Shown: positions 16,620 through 25,254, counted from the first letter of the stretch. The stretch is DNA of 64,000 nt from Clostridia bacterium (GCA_017440965.1 JAFSGH010000018.1:1-64000), one strand, 5' to 3'. The notes: a model not told the origin generated them from the sequence alone. Made by a program: numbers and translations.

Positions 16620-19600
16620 ATGAGCGAAAAGAATCCGTTTGACAGCATAACCGATACTGCCGTAAACGGTAAAACAGAAGAAATCAAAAGCAATGCTTCC
16701 GAAGACAGCAACAAGGGCATCGTTCAGAATGCAGCTGAAACGGAAAACACACCTGACAAAGAAGCAGTCCCCTCGTCCGACAGTGCTTCAACCGACAGCA
16801 TTCCTGCAGGACGCTTTATAAAAACAAATGAAGCTCCCTTTATTTCGGCAAGCGGCAGCACCGAGGCAGAAATTCCCACAACTGCAAAGAAATATACAGA
16901 CCGCCTTTTGCCTCAGGTCCCTGCAAGAAAGCCCCGCACGGGATACACGGGAAAGATCAATACCTATACGGCAAATCACTCCCCTGCTCCCGACACTGCA
17001 AAGTTCATTCCCATGGGCGAAAAGGCAGATGAAAAGAAAAAGGCAGCCGTGATAAGTGAGGTCTCTCCCGAAGAGGATACAGTAAAGATCGCGCAGCCTG
17101 AAATTCTGAGATCCTCTTCTCCCGAAGAGGATGCAGTATCAGAGCCTAAGGTCATTGTTGAAAAACTCCCCGAAAAGAAGGACACAGACAAGACAAAGCA
17201 CATTGCAAGCAAAGGAGATCTCTTGAGAGAGATAGCAAAATCCTCGGGCGGCGAAGCCGAGGAAGAGGCGGAGGACGAAAATCAGCTTGTAATGGAAGGC
17301 TTCGGCGAAAAGGAGGAGTCCCCTACTGCAGACGATGCAGAGCTTGAAAAGGAGCTTTCCGAGGTAAGAGCAAAAAGGATAAAGAATTTCCGCTTCTGGA
17401 CAAAATCCGCGGTAATTACGGGAGAAACAGAGGATGAATCCTTCAGCGCCCCAAAGGAAGAAAGAAAGCTTCCTGATTTTCTTGATAAAATAAGAAGCCG
17501 CTTTGAGCATCTTGACACAGATTTTGTGCCCGCCTCAGAGGATGAATATACAGATCCGTCAAAAAGAAGAGAGCTTTTCTCAAAGCTCATAAGCATCAGA
17601 AAATCCGTAATAATCAGAGCCTTCGCAGTTGCCCTTCTCGGAGTGATACTCCTTTTAATGAACCTGATAACAACGGTTTCGGCATCTATGAATAACGGCT
17701 TTTTTGCAGTATTCGGCGGAAGTGCCGTTGCATATAACGCAGTAAATCTCGTTATATTATTGGCAGTGGGCATCTTAATGGCAAATGATCTGAAAAAGGG
17801 CTTTTTATCACTGCTCAAGATACGCCCGAAAACAGACAGTGCACTTTTGTTCATATATCTCGGCGCACTCCTGCAGAATATAGCCGCCTTTTTCACGGTA
17901 CTGAAGCCTGAAAATGAGTATCATATGCTCTCAGGCGCCGCTGTTCTGATGTGCGTGCCCGTGCTTATAGCAAAGACCTTCTACCTTGACAGCACAAGGC
18001 ATTGCTTCAAGGCAGTGGCAGGTGCCAGCGACAAGGGATATCTCAGAAAAATATCCGATACCTCTCTTATCGCAGAGCTTCTCAAGGACGGAACAAACAC
18101 GGAAACAAATGTTGTATATACCGGAAAAACAAGGTTTATCTCAGGCTTTATGAAGAGAAGTGCAGCCTCTGCCTTCGGCGGACAGGCTTCATCAAGAGCG
18201 ATCGCTCTTTGCACTCTTCTTGCTTTGATCTCAGGCATAGCCGGACTTATTCTTACAAAGAGCCCCGTATATGCCTTAGGCTGTCTTACAGGCACCCTCG
18301 CATTCTCCTTCCCCGTAAGCTGCCTTGTTTTCTCAGGCTTTATGCTCAGAAACGAAAACAGCGTTCTCTCTGTAAAGTCGTCATATGTTCAGAGCTTTTC
18401 CGATGCTCACAGCTTCTGCTGTATAGACGATATAATCCTCAACGGCGCGGACATCTTCTCCGCAGAGGTGGTTTCCTCGGTATGCAACAAGAATGTAAAT
18501 CAGAAGCAGGCAGAATTCTGTGCCGCAGTACTGACACATAATCTCAACGGCATCCTGAAGGCTGCTTTTGCAGGACCGGTACAAGGTCTGCAGGAGCGCT
18601 TTCCCGAGGTGGAAGGACTTGTTTTTGAGGAAAAGCTCGGCATTTCAGCATGGATAAGCGATTGCAGAGTGCTTCTCGGAACAAAGGATTTCCTTATAAG
18701 CCACAATGTTGAGCTTCCCAAGGAAAACACAGTCCCCTTCGTGCTTCAGGAAAATGAAAAGCCGCTGTTCCTTGCTATAGAAGGTCATTTTGCGGCTGTA
18801 TTTGTAATAAAATATTCCTGCAATCCCGGTGCGGCAAAGAGCCTTTGCGAGCTTACCCGTCACGGTGCAAACATCCTCATAAGCATACAGGATCCCAATA
18901 TAACAGAGGAATTCGGAGAAAGCCTTTTAGGTCTTCCCGAGAATTCTCTCAGAATAATAAAGAGCACCGTAAACAAAAAGTTTATGGAGAGCAAGGATAC
19001 CGTTACGGATTCAGAGGAAACAGGCATCGTATTCTCTGATTCCTTTGAGGCATTCTCCCGTACAATGGCAAGCGCGATAAAGCTTGATAAGGTAAAGCGA
19101 ATATCAAAATCTCTCACAGAGGCTGTTTCTGTTGCAGGTGCCTTATTCGGACTTATACTCACCTTTGCAGGTGCAAGGGCAGGCATCAACAGCTATCTTC
19201 CCGTAATTCTTCAGGTATTCTGGATCCTTTTAGGCTTTGTTGTGACTCCCGCTCTTTCAGCCACAACGCTTAAGGAAAAGATCAGACTTCCCGAAAGCAC
19301 ACACAGAAGAACCGAAGTTTCTTATAATACCGAAGAGGAAGAGGAAGCTGAGAATGAAGAGGCTGTGGCTTCCTCCGACAGTGAAGGCTGTTTGCAGGAG
19401 GAAGAAAATCAGCCTGCTCCCGTGAATGATACTGCTGAGCCTGAAACGGAAAAGGATGAGCAGATGATAATGGAGGGCGCTCCCTACACAAGACCGCCCG
19501 AGGTCATCGACTTTTCCGCCATCACGGGCGATGAGGAGCTCAATGAAGAAAGCGGCGAAAAGACCGTCAGCGATGATGTCCTTGATGCCTTTGCAGGGGA

Positions 19601-20021
19601 TACTCCCGCAAGCCGCCGTGCCCATAGGCATTCTGAAGACTCTGAAGAAGCTCCGAAAACGGCATCAGGCGGTGTAAGAGGTCTTTTCGGCAAGCTGGGA
19701 ATTGCTCCTTCACAGAAAAGAGAAGCCTCCCCTGCAAAAAAGAGCGATGAAAAAGAACGCTCAGCTAAAAATCCCTTCCTCTCCTTCAACGATGAAACAC
19801 CTCCCCCGCCGAGATATGAATTAGGTGCGGATAAAAATAAAACAGAAGAGGATCCTCTTTCCGTTTCCTTCGTTCCTCCCGAAAATGATTCACCCTCCGC
19901 GGTTTATACAGATGACTTTTTCGCTTCCTATGACACAAAAGAGGATGATAAGGCCTTTGAGGATATAAGAAGACAGAGAAAGCAGGAGGATGACGATCCC
20001 AACGGACTTTTCGGATTTTAA
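16620..20021 (+). CDS. Large membrane protein resembling an inactive P-type ATPase
   Basis: 1133 residues; ATG after GGGGGAAAG. Residues 1-~320 and ~900-1133 are acidic, Ser/Pro/Glu-rich and probably disordered. Between them are membrane helices (near 325-350, 360-390, 405-425, 530-580 and 845-890) flanking a soluble part laid out like a P-type ATPase: CCIDDIILNGADIF sits where CFDKTGTLT should be (Asp603 kept, KTGT lost), RVLLGTKDFLISHNVELP looks like the nucleotide-domain segment, and AIEGHFAAVFVIKYSCNPGA resembles the hinge region, but TGD and GDGxND are absent. It is probably a pseudoenzyme with scaffold or sensing function in the membrane. Partner and role are unknown. Confidence 0.6.
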   Translation: MSEKNPFDSITDTAVNGKTEEIKSNASEDSNKGIVQNAAETENTPDKEAVPSSDSASTDSIPAGRFIKTNEAPFISASGSTEAEIPTTAKKYTDRLLPQVPARKPRTGYTGKINTYTANHSPAPDTAKFIPMGEKADEKKKAAVISEVSPEEDTVKIAQPEILRSSSPEEDAVSEPKVIVEKLPEKKDTDKTKHIASKGDLLREIAKSSGGEAEEEAEDENQLVMEGFGEKEESPTADDAELEKELSEVRAKRIKNFRFWTKSAVITGETEDESFSAPKEERKLPDFLDKIRSRFEHLDTDFVPASEDEYTDPSKRRELFSKLISIRKSVIIRAFAVALLGVILLLMNLITTVSASMNNGFFAVFGGSAVAYNAVNLVILLAVGILMANDLKKGFLSLLKIRPKTDSALLFIYLGALLQNIAAFFTVLKPENEYHMLSGAAVLMCVPVLIAKTFYLDSTRHCFKAVAGASDKGYLRKISDTSLIAELLKDGTNTETNVVYTGKTRFISGFMKRSAASAFGGQASSRAIALCTLLALISGIAGLILTKSPVYALGCLTGTLAFSFPVSCLVFSGFMLRNENSVLSVKSSYVQSFSDAHSFCCIDDIILNGADIFSAEVVSSVCNKNVNQKQAEFCAAVLTHNLNGILKAAFAGPVQGLQERFPEVEGLVFEEKLGISAWISDCRVLLGTKDFLISHNVELPKENTVPFVLQENEKPLFLAIEGHFAAVFVIKYSCNPGAAKSLCELTRHGANILISIQDPNITEEFGESLLGLPENSLRIIKSTVNKKFMESKDTVTDSEETGIVFSDSFEAFSRTMASAIKLDKVKRISKSLTEAVSVAGALFGLILTFAGARAGINSYLPVILQVFWILLGFVVTPALSATTLKEKIRLPESTHRRTEVSYNTEEEEEAENEEAVASSDSEGCLQEEENQPAPVNDTAEPETEKDEQMIMEGAPYTRPPEVIDFSAITGDEELNEESGEKTVSDDVLDAFAGDTPASRRAHRHSEDSEEAPKTASGGVRGLFGKLGIAPSQKREASPAKKSDEKERSAKNPFLSFNDETPPPPRYELGADKNKTEEDPLSVSFVPPENDSPSAVYTDDFFASYDTKEDDKAFEDIRRQRKQEDDDPNGLFGF

Positions 20022-20048
20022 TAATATATTACAGTTTTTTCACAATCG

Positions 20049-20077
20049 TTGAAATAGCAATATATTTTTGTTATCAT
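20049..20077 (+). promoter_or_regulatory. Sigma-A promoter of the MFS transporter
   Basis: TTGAAA at 20049-20054 and TATCAT at 20072-20077 with a 17-bp spacer. Confidence 0.65.
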
Positions 20078-20143
20078 AGCTTCTGCAGAAAATGAGTTTT
20101 TCTGATTTATACCCGTTCACAAAACACAAAGGAGTGTCTGTCA

Positions 20144-22012
20144 ATGAATGTCAAAAACGGCAAGCTTGATGTAAAAAAGACTATACTTACCGGCTTCGGC
20201 TTCCTTGCTACATCAATAGCCTGGGCGATCTACGATCCCTACATAACAAAAATTCTTAATAAGATTCTTTCCGAGAGCGATTTCATCACAAATCTCAGTG
20301 CCTCTCTTGCAAAAGCAATTCCGTGGATCGGACAGTTTGCTGAAGCTCAGGGACAAAGCACTATCTCCTCAACAGGCGGCTTTTCTCTCGTTCCCCTGTT
20401 TATCGGTATTATAATGACCTTCGATAACATCTTCGGTGTTATCTTCCAGCCCACATTCGGTAAGCTTTCCGATAACTGCCATTCAAAGCTCGGTAAGCGC
20501 CGTCCCTTTATCGTAAGCTGTGCACCTGTTTCAGCAATACTTTTTGCTCTTATTCCTATAGTTGCACTTAATACTACAAGCACTATCCGTCTTCCTCTTA
20601 CAATGATAACGGTTATTCTCTTCGTTTTCTCCATGTCACTCTGGAGAGCTCCCGTTGTTGCTCTTATGCCCGACCTCACACCTCCCCACCTTCGCTCCGA
20701 GGGTAATGCCATCATCAATCTTATGGGCGGTGTCGGCTCAGCAGTCGGCATGGTTGCAGGTACAATAGGTATTGCACTCTGCACACTTTTCGCAGGCTAC
20801 AGCAAGGCTGAGATCACAGCAGATGAGACCGTTTCCTTCCCCTATGTCTTCATCGTAGGCTCACTTGTTATGATCGTCGGAATGCTCGTTCTTCTCTTCT
20901 TTGTCAAGGAAGAAGACACAAGCATCAAGCTCAAGGGCGAAATGAATCAGTATGCCGACAGCAAGGCACTCAAAAAAGCTCAGAAGGAAGAAGCCAAGAA
21001 AAAGAAGGCTGAGCTTAAGGCAATAAAGCTTTCAAAGGCTGAAAGAAAGAGCCTCATCTTTATGCTCGGAACTCTTTTCTTCCTTTTCTGTGCATCAAAC
21101 GCAATTACCACCTTCTTCTCCCTGTTTGCTCAGGAGATCCTTCATATGATCACCTCAGAAGCAACCTTCATTATGCTTATCTTCGCAGTATGCTCAGGTG
21201 TTGCCGCTATCCCTGCAGGTAAGATGGGCAAAAAGGTCGGAAGAAAAAAGACTATTATAGCAGGCCTTTCTGTTTTCCTTGCAGCCTTCATCGTTTTCTT
21301 CGGTGTATTCGTAGGTATGCTCGGCAGCAAGAGTCTTTCCATCAACAACTATGTTACTGTCAACAATGCATATATTGCTATTGACGAAAACATCAATTCC
21401 TTCAACGCAGAAAAGAGTGCTGCTGCTCAGGACGCAGGAAGAACACTTACCGATGAAGAGGTCCTCAGCATTGAAGGCTTCCTCGCATATAAGAACGGTG
21501 ACGCTTTGGCTGATAATGTCAAGGGCTATTATGAGGAATATGAAGCTAAGCTCATAAATGATCTCGGCGAAGGCATCTACAGTGACATTATTGCCGTAGC
21601 TAATGATGTTCTTTCTACAGGCGCAGAGAGCTTTGAAGTAGCTCTTGCTGCCATAGTTGACACAGTCAATTCCGTAACCGGTATCCTCAGAATTCTCATC
21701 TATCCCGTTCTCATTCTCGGCGGTGCCGCTAATATGTTCATCACCGTTAACACTCTTCCCCTCGTTCTTGAGATCGGCGGTGTTGAAAAGGTCGGCACAT
21801 TCACAGGCTACTACTATACAGCAACCTTCTCAGCTCAGATAGCATCCCCCATCCTCTACGGTTTCATAAGAATGTTCGCAGGCACATATATGTCCCTGTT
21901 CTACTACAGCCCCGTAATGTTCGCTCTCGCAGTTATTCTTATCTGCTTCGTAAAGCACGGTGAAGCTATCCCCGATGAAATGATCAAGGAAGCTGAAGAA
22001 GCAAACGACTGA
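20144..22012 (+). CDS. MFS sugar transporter (SLC45/GPH-like)
   Basis: 622 residues; ATG after AAAGGAG. About twelve membrane helices. The N-terminal half has AWAIYDPYI and the loop GKLSDNCHSKLGKRRPFI, typical of the SLC45/glycoside-pentoside-hexuronide branch of the major facilitator family. A Lys-rich central loop (KKAQKEEAKKKK) links the halves, and the second signature GKMGKKVGRKKTI follows. An extra ~110-residue soluble insertion (about residues 400-510, LSINNYVTVNNAYIAIDEN onward) lies between two helices of the C-terminal half and is unusual for the family. It probably imports a di- or oligosaccharide with protons or sodium. It has its own promoter. Confidence 0.8.
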   Translation: MNVKNGKLDVKKTILTGFGFLATSIAWAIYDPYITKILNKILSESDFITNLSASLAKAIPWIGQFAEAQGQSTISSTGGFSLVPLFIGIIMTFDNIFGVIFQPTFGKLSDNCHSKLGKRRPFIVSCAPVSAILFALIPIVALNTTSTIRLPLTMITVILFVFSMSLWRAPVVALMPDLTPPHLRSEGNAIINLMGGVGSAVGMVAGTIGIALCTLFAGYSKAEITADETVSFPYVFIVGSLVMIVGMLVLLFFVKEEDTSIKLKGEMNQYADSKALKKAQKEEAKKKKAELKAIKLSKAERKSLIFMLGTLFFLFCASNAITTFFSLFAQEILHMITSEATFIMLIFAVCSGVAAIPAGKMGKKVGRKKTIIAGLSVFLAAFIVFFGVFVGMLGSKSLSINNYVTVNNAYIAIDENINSFNAEKSAAAQDAGRTLTDEEVLSIEGFLAYKNGDALADNVKGYYEEYEAKLINDLGEGIYSDIIAVANDVLSTGAESFEVALAAIVDTVNSVTGILRILIYPVLILGGAANMFITVNTLPLVLEIGGVEKVGTFTGYYYTATFSAQIASPILYGFIRMFAGTYMSLFYYSPVMFALAVILICFVKHGEAIPDEMIKEAEEAND

Positions 22013-22055
22013 TAAGATTATTTCAAAGCAACTTCAAAAATAGTTTAATTTACTA

Positions 22056-22084
22056 TTGACAACGGAACAAAAAGTGTGTATAAT
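22056..22084 (+). promoter_or_regulatory. Consensus promoter of tRNA-Gly
   Basis: TTGACA at 22056-22061 and TATAAT at 22079-22084, both perfect consensus, with a 17-bp spacer. Confidence 0.9.
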
Positions 22085-22104
22085 ACCTTTTGTTCCGTTG
22101 ATAT

Positions 22105-22180
22105 GCGGATGTAGCTCATCTGGTAGAGCGCCACCTTGCCAAGGTGGAGGTAGCGAGTTCGAGCCTCGTCATCCGCTCCA
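22105..22180 (+). tRNA. tRNA-Gly (GCC)
   Basis: A full cloverleaf can be folded: acceptor GCGGATG/CATCCGC, D-arm AGCTCATCTGGTAGAGC, anticodon stem CCACC/GGTGG with loop TTGCCAA (anticodon GCC), T-arm with GTTCGAG, discriminator T and an encoded CCA at 22178-22180. It reads GGC and GGT glycine codons. Confidence 0.97.
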
Positions 22181-22215
22181 AAAAATCCTGAATGTAAAAA
22201 CATTCAGGATTTTTA
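22181..22215 (+). terminator. Terminator of tRNA-Gly
   Basis: AATCCTGAATG pairs with CATTCAGGATT around TAAAAA, followed by TTT. It begins directly after the CCA end. Confidence 0.9.
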
Positions 22216-22266
22216 CTTCTTCACTATTCACTATTCACTTTTCACTTAAAAATATCTCTTCCTATA

Positions 22267-22295
22267 TTGACAATAAAAGTGAATCGTGCTATAAT
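22267..22295 (+). promoter_or_regulatory. Consensus promoter of tRNA-Val
   Basis: Perfect TTGACA at 22267-22272 and TATAAT at 22290-22295 with a 17-bp spacer. Confidence 0.9.
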
Positions 22296-22315
22296 CCCAC
22301 AAGTCAACAAAATAT

Positions 22316-22392
22316 GAAGGCATAGCTCAGTTGGTTAGAGTACTTGCTTGACATGCAAGGGGTCGGTGGTTCAAGTCCACTTGTCTTCACCA
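22316..22392 (+). tRNA. tRNA-Val (GAC)
   Basis: Acceptor GAAGGCA pairs with TGTCTTC with one G-T pair. The D-arm is TAGCTCAGTTGGTTAGAG, the anticodon stem is CTTGC/GCAAG with loop TTGACAT (anticodon GAC), the T-arm carries GTTCAAG, the discriminator is A and the CCA is encoded at 22390-22392. Confidence 0.95.
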
Positions 22393-22425
22393 AAAAATCT
22401 CGTTCTGCGGAACGAGATTTTTTTA
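22393..22425 (+). terminator. Terminator of tRNA-Val
   Basis: AATCTCGTTC pairs with GAACGAGATT around TGCG, followed by TTTTT. Confidence 0.9.
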
Positions 22426-22511
22426 TCCATCGCGAAGCGGTGGCATCTCATCAGCCGTCAGGACTGTATATCATCAGCCGTATACTACATACCGACGGTG
22501 AATGTTTTTTG

Positions 22512-23483
22512 TTATTTGATATTAACGGGAAGCTCCCAGCAGTAGTCTTCAAGCCATTCGTAGGTGTTGAAGTTTCTTGCTCTGATAACAAGACTGTCCT
22601 TGTAGACCTCTGCAGTCACTCCAAGTCCGGGGATATACTCTTCGTTTTCGTCCTCGGTGAATAATGCGCTGGGAAGAAGAAGGCTGTAAAAATTGTCGGA
22701 GACTGTCACAAGGGTATCCTCGTGGAAATCTCTGTGCAGATGTCCGCAGACATACACTGTGGTAAGTCCTTCGTCAGCGTACTTTTTGACAACTGCCTTA
22801 AGCTTTTCGGAGGCTTCACCCAGGTTTCTTGAAGCCGGAACACCCCTGTCATCATGGGTTCCCATAAGTAGCTCGTGGGAAATTATAAAGCAGGGCATAC
22901 CTGTCTTTGCGGCTTCTTTCAGCAGGGAATCAACCCATTCGATCTGAGTGTCGGAAATGTAGGGATCGGGCATACTTTCAGTACCTAACACGATGAAATA
23001 ACAGCCGTTGACCACCTTGTAATAATAATTAGTTTCGGTTTTAATGCCCTGTGTGCGTAAGAAATCCCTGAACAGCTCAGAGCCCTCGTCAAAATAAGGC
23101 TCCTCCACACAGGTAGCGCGTGAATCGTGATTACCCATCGCGGGGATGAGGTTCTTTGACTTGTTATATGCGAACAGAATACCTTTGAGATTGATATATT
23201 CCTTGATATTGCCGCAGTTTGTTATGTCACCCGCAATAGCAATGGCATCTAATTTTTCTTCGCTGGCATTGATATCGGCAACCAAACGGCGCAGGTTGTC
23301 GTTTCTGTCACGCACCGGGTCGCCGTCGGCATGAATATCGGCAATAAGCACGGCATTCATCAGCACCTCATCAGGCCTTTGTGCTTCATAGGTTTCTTTA
23401 TAAATGCCCAAAGCCTGCGGAAACAGAGAAAAAATGCAAGCGATGGTTGCAAATAAAGCAGTAATGGTTTCAAAAATGGCCAT
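22512..23483 (-). CDS. Membrane-anchored metallophosphoesterase
   Basis: About 323 residues. I take the ATG at 23483 (GAGGAG nine bases upstream), since the promoter at 23518-23546 leaves no room for longer starts. One N-terminal hydrophobic segment (IFETITALFATIACIFSLF) anchors it or acts as a signal peptide. The calcineurin-like blocks are present: LIADIHADGD, AIAGDITNCG, AMGNHDSRA, ISHELLMGTHDD and VCGHLHRD. It is smaller than the two secreted phosphoesterases and lacks their helical C-terminus. It ends facing the tRNA-Val terminator. Its substrate is unknown. Confidence 0.8.
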   Translation of the reverse strand: MAIFETITALFATIACIFSLFPQALGIYKETYEAQRPDEVLMNAVLIADIHADGDPVRDRNDNLRRLVADINASEEKLDAIAIAGDITNCGNIKEYINLKGILFAYNKSKNLIPAMGNHDSRATCVEEPYFDEGSELFRDFLRTQGIKTETNYYYKVVNGCYFIVLGTESMPDPYISDTQIEWVDSLLKEAAKTGMPCFIISHELLMGTHDDRGVPASRNLGEASEKLKAVVKKYADEGLTTVYVCGHLHRDFHEDTLVTVSDNFYSLLLPSALFTEDENEEYIPGLGVTAEVYKDSLVIRARNFNTYEWLEDYCWELPVNIK

Positions 23484-23517
23484 ACCTTTCAACTCCTCAA
23501 GATCTGTACTCAGGTTC

Positions 23518-23546
23518 ATAATACAATATATTTTACTGAGATTCAA
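23518..23546 (-). promoter_or_regulatory. Sigma-A promoter of the membrane phosphoesterase
   Basis: On the minus strand, TTGAAT (23546-23541) and TATTAT (23523-23518) with a 17-bp spacer. Start of transcription is expected near 23511. Confidence 0.65.
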
Positions 23547-23639
23547 TACCCCGACGGCATTTTTGGGCAATTCAGAACGAAGAGTAATTCAGCTGAAATA
23601 TTTCTTATGTAACCACCGCAAAAAAATAATAGAAAAACA

Positions 23640-23678
23640 ACCGCACCCGTATGTCGCTTATATGAGGGGATGCGGTTT
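23640..23678 (-). terminator. Terminator of the XRE regulator
   Basis: AACCGCA near 23640 pairs with TGCGGTT at 23670-23676. On the minus strand the stem is followed by GTTTTTC. Confidence 0.65.
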
Positions 23679-23679
23679 G

Positions 23680-23880
23680 CTATTCTAACCCGAGAATATA
23701 ATCTGCAGACACATTATAGTACTTGCAAAGAGCAATAATATGCCTTACGGGTATTTCGTTTTCCCCCTTTTCATAACGTGAATAAACCTGCTGTGTTGTG
23801 CCGAGATACTGTGCTACTTCTTTTTGTGTTTTGTCATTATCTTCCCGCAGATCTCTTATAATTTCAACATAGCTTTTCAT
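23680..23880 (-). CDS. XRE-family helix-turn-helix regulator
   Basis: 66 residues; ATG after AAGGAGATA. It is a single HTH_3 domain with all the classical positions (TQKEVAQYLGTTQQVYSRYEKGENEIPVRH as the HTH core, split over two helices) and a C-terminal ALCKYYNVSADYILGL. No ligand domain is attached. It faces the secreted Cys-rich gene across a 188-bp gap that contains a perfect 22-bp palindrome and a second inverted repeat overlapping that gene's promoter. It probably represses itself and the divergent gene. Confidence 0.88.
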   Translation of the reverse strand: MKSYVEIIRDLREDNDKTQKEVAQYLGTTQQVYSRYEKGENEIPVRHIIALCKYYNVSADYILGLE

Positions 23881-23915
23881 AACTATCTCCTTGATACTTG
23901 ATAGTTAAATTGTAT

Positions 23916-23937
23916 AATACACCATATATGGTGTATT
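23916..23937. promoter_or_regulatory. Perfect 22-bp palindromic operator
   Basis: AATACACCATA followed by its exact reverse complement TATGGTGTATT. It overlaps the first base pairs of the -35 box of the plus-strand promoter and lies 36 bp before the XRE start codon, an ideal place for autorepression by the XRE protein. Confidence 0.7.
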
Positions 23938-23964
23938 GACTTTACACTTGATGTGGTGTAATAT
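23936..23964 (+). promoter_or_regulatory. Promoter of the secreted Cys-rich gene, with second operator
   Basis: TTGACT at 23936-23941 and TAATAT at 23959-23964 with a 17-bp spacer. Between the boxes, TTACAC (23942-23947) and GTGTAA (23956-23961) form a second inverted repeat related to the 22-bp palindrome next to it (shared ACAC...GTGT arms). Confidence 0.7.
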
Positions 23965-23970
23965 TGTACT

Positions 23971-24049
23971 CAGTATATGTAATTTTATACTGATACAACC
24001 GGAGCTTGTGTTATTTTGTGTGTAATACTTCGGTTGTGCACATTTTTTT
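23971..24049 (+). terminator. Two-hairpin leader with attenuator-like terminator
   Basis: CAGTATA (23971-23977) pairs with TATACTG (23986-23992) at the expected 5' end of the transcript. A second stem, TGTGTGTAAT with its partner ending TGTGCACA (24017-24042, with several G-T pairs and a cUUCGg option in the loop), is followed by seven T and then the GGAGG. The order hairpin, terminator-like hairpin, ribosome site repeats the leader at 300-485. Confidence 0.5.
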
Positions 24050-24068
24050 ATTTACGGAGGTAAAAACA

Positions 24069-24953
24069 ATGAAAAAAACCGCAAAAAGAGTTTTTTCAAT
24101 TCTGCTGACAGTAGTTATGCTTTTAACTGCAACTCCTATGGTTTATGCTGAAAGAGCGACATACTCACCTGAGGTAGAGCTCTATATTGAGAATATGATA
24201 AAATTTGCGACATTTTCTCAATTTGGATCATATTTATATGAAACCAACGGACAAACCGGCGACATATTGGGAGAAGCAATCGCTGAATGTGAGCTCAACT
24301 GTGGTTATGAAGCTATGCTAAGTCTTGATTATAAGGATTATAACAGCAGTGAAAACAGTGAGTTTCTTACAAATGGAGTGCCTTTTTTCAACGAGGCTCT
24401 CAATGATGCATTTGAAGAAATAGACGAAAAGATTGCTTCTGGTGATATAATTGTTATAATTGATACTATTGAAACCGCAAAGCTCTGGTGGAGTCTTTTA
24501 CCATACTATGGTGATGCACTTTATGAATTGGAAGAAAGATGCGTATCTTTTAACAGTGATATGTCCATTGAATTAAAAAACAATATTCTTGCTGCTAACG
24601 ATATCGTAAAAAACAGAGGCACCCAAGCTGAATTTGATGCGGCAGTTGCTAAATTGACTCCTTACTATCCTATCGTAATCAACTGTCTCGATGAAGTACA
24701 TAATTATGGGAAATATATTTCAAATAACGATGCTACCGAAATAGCTGACGGCACAAAAACTGCAACCTGTGAATTCTGCGGGGTAACTAATACCGTAATT
24801 GATGCGGGCTCAAAGCTCGAAAACGATAAGAATAACTGCTCCTGCAGCTGTCATAAATCAGGCTTTATGGGCTTTATCTGGAAGATAATCAACTTCTTTC
24901 AGAAAATCTTCGGTATAAATCCTGTTTGCGAATGCGGTGCGGCTCATTATTGA
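24069..24953 (+). CDS. Secreted protein with C-terminal CHKSGFMGF module
   Basis: About 294 residues from the ATG nine bases after GGAGG. The signal peptide (MKKTAKRVFSILLTVVMLL...) ends near VYAE. The middle ~200 residues are mostly helical, with no family I recognise. The last ~55 residues contain CEFCGVTN, then the module NCSCSCHKSGFMGF..FGINPVCECGAAHY, which matches the end of the protein at 495-2450 at 29 of 38 positions by my count. Several Cys/His pairs suggest a metal- or disulfide-stabilised tail. It is probably controlled by the divergent XRE regulator and a leader attenuator. Its function is unknown. Confidence 0.8.
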   Translation: MKKTAKRVFSILLTVVMLLTATPMVYAERATYSPEVELYIENMIKFATFSQFGSYLYETNGQTGDILGEAIAECELNCGYEAMLSLDYKDYNSSENSEFLTNGVPFFNEALNDAFEEIDEKIASGDIIVIIDTIETAKLWWSLLPYYGDALYELEERCVSFNSDMSIELKNNILAANDIVKNRGTQAEFDAAVAKLTPYYPIVINCLDEVHNYGKYISNNDATEIADGTKTATCEFCGVTNTVIDAGSKLENDKNNCSCSCHKSGFMGFIWKIINFFQKIFGINPVCECGAAHY

Positions 24954-25080
24954 GAACCAAATTCAACATACTGTTAAATACTTCTCTGTTTATTAAGTAA
25001 GCTATCAATTAAAAATTAAACAAACTTATTTCGGAAGCAAAACAGCAAAAATTGCTCTCTCATACAATTTTTCAGTTAAA

Positions 25081-25116
25081 ACGGAGTTTCTTCGGAGGCT
25101 CCGTGTTTTCTTTTTT
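25081..25116 (+). terminator. Terminator of the secreted Cys-rich gene
   Basis: ACGGAG pairs with CTCCGT around a TTCGG-containing loop, followed by GTTTTCTTTTTT. Confidence 0.7.
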
Positions 25117-25183
25117 GCGGGGATTCAGCCGTTTGTTTTGTTTTTCTGCAAGTATAACTTTAATAAAACATTTTTTTCGGTGC

Positions 25184-25210
25184 TTGTCTGACAGTTTTTT
25201 TGTCTGACAG
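25184..25210 (+). promoter_or_regulatory. Tandem TTGTCTGACAG boxes upstream of spoIIE
   Basis: An exact 11-bp direct repeat with a 16-bp period, 45-70 bp before the spoIIE start. TTGTC resembles half of a Spo0A box (TGTCGAA in Bacillus), and Spo0A activates spoIIE in Bacillus. A Spo0A role here is inference. Confidence 0.4.
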
Positions 25211-25254
25211 ATTGTATTATTTATTGTGAAAAAAAATAACAAGGACAGAAAAAA

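Larger units (their letters stand above)
24954..25254. other. Intergenic region with terminator and direct repeat
   Basis: It holds the terminator at 25081-25116 and, before spoIIE, two copies of TTGTCTGACAG (25184-25194 and 25200-25210). No gene is supported. Confidence 0.6.

Noticed and set aside
22105..22392. The two tRNA genes as attachment site of a genomic island
   Set aside because: No 3'-end tRNA duplicate and no integrase gene were found in the window.
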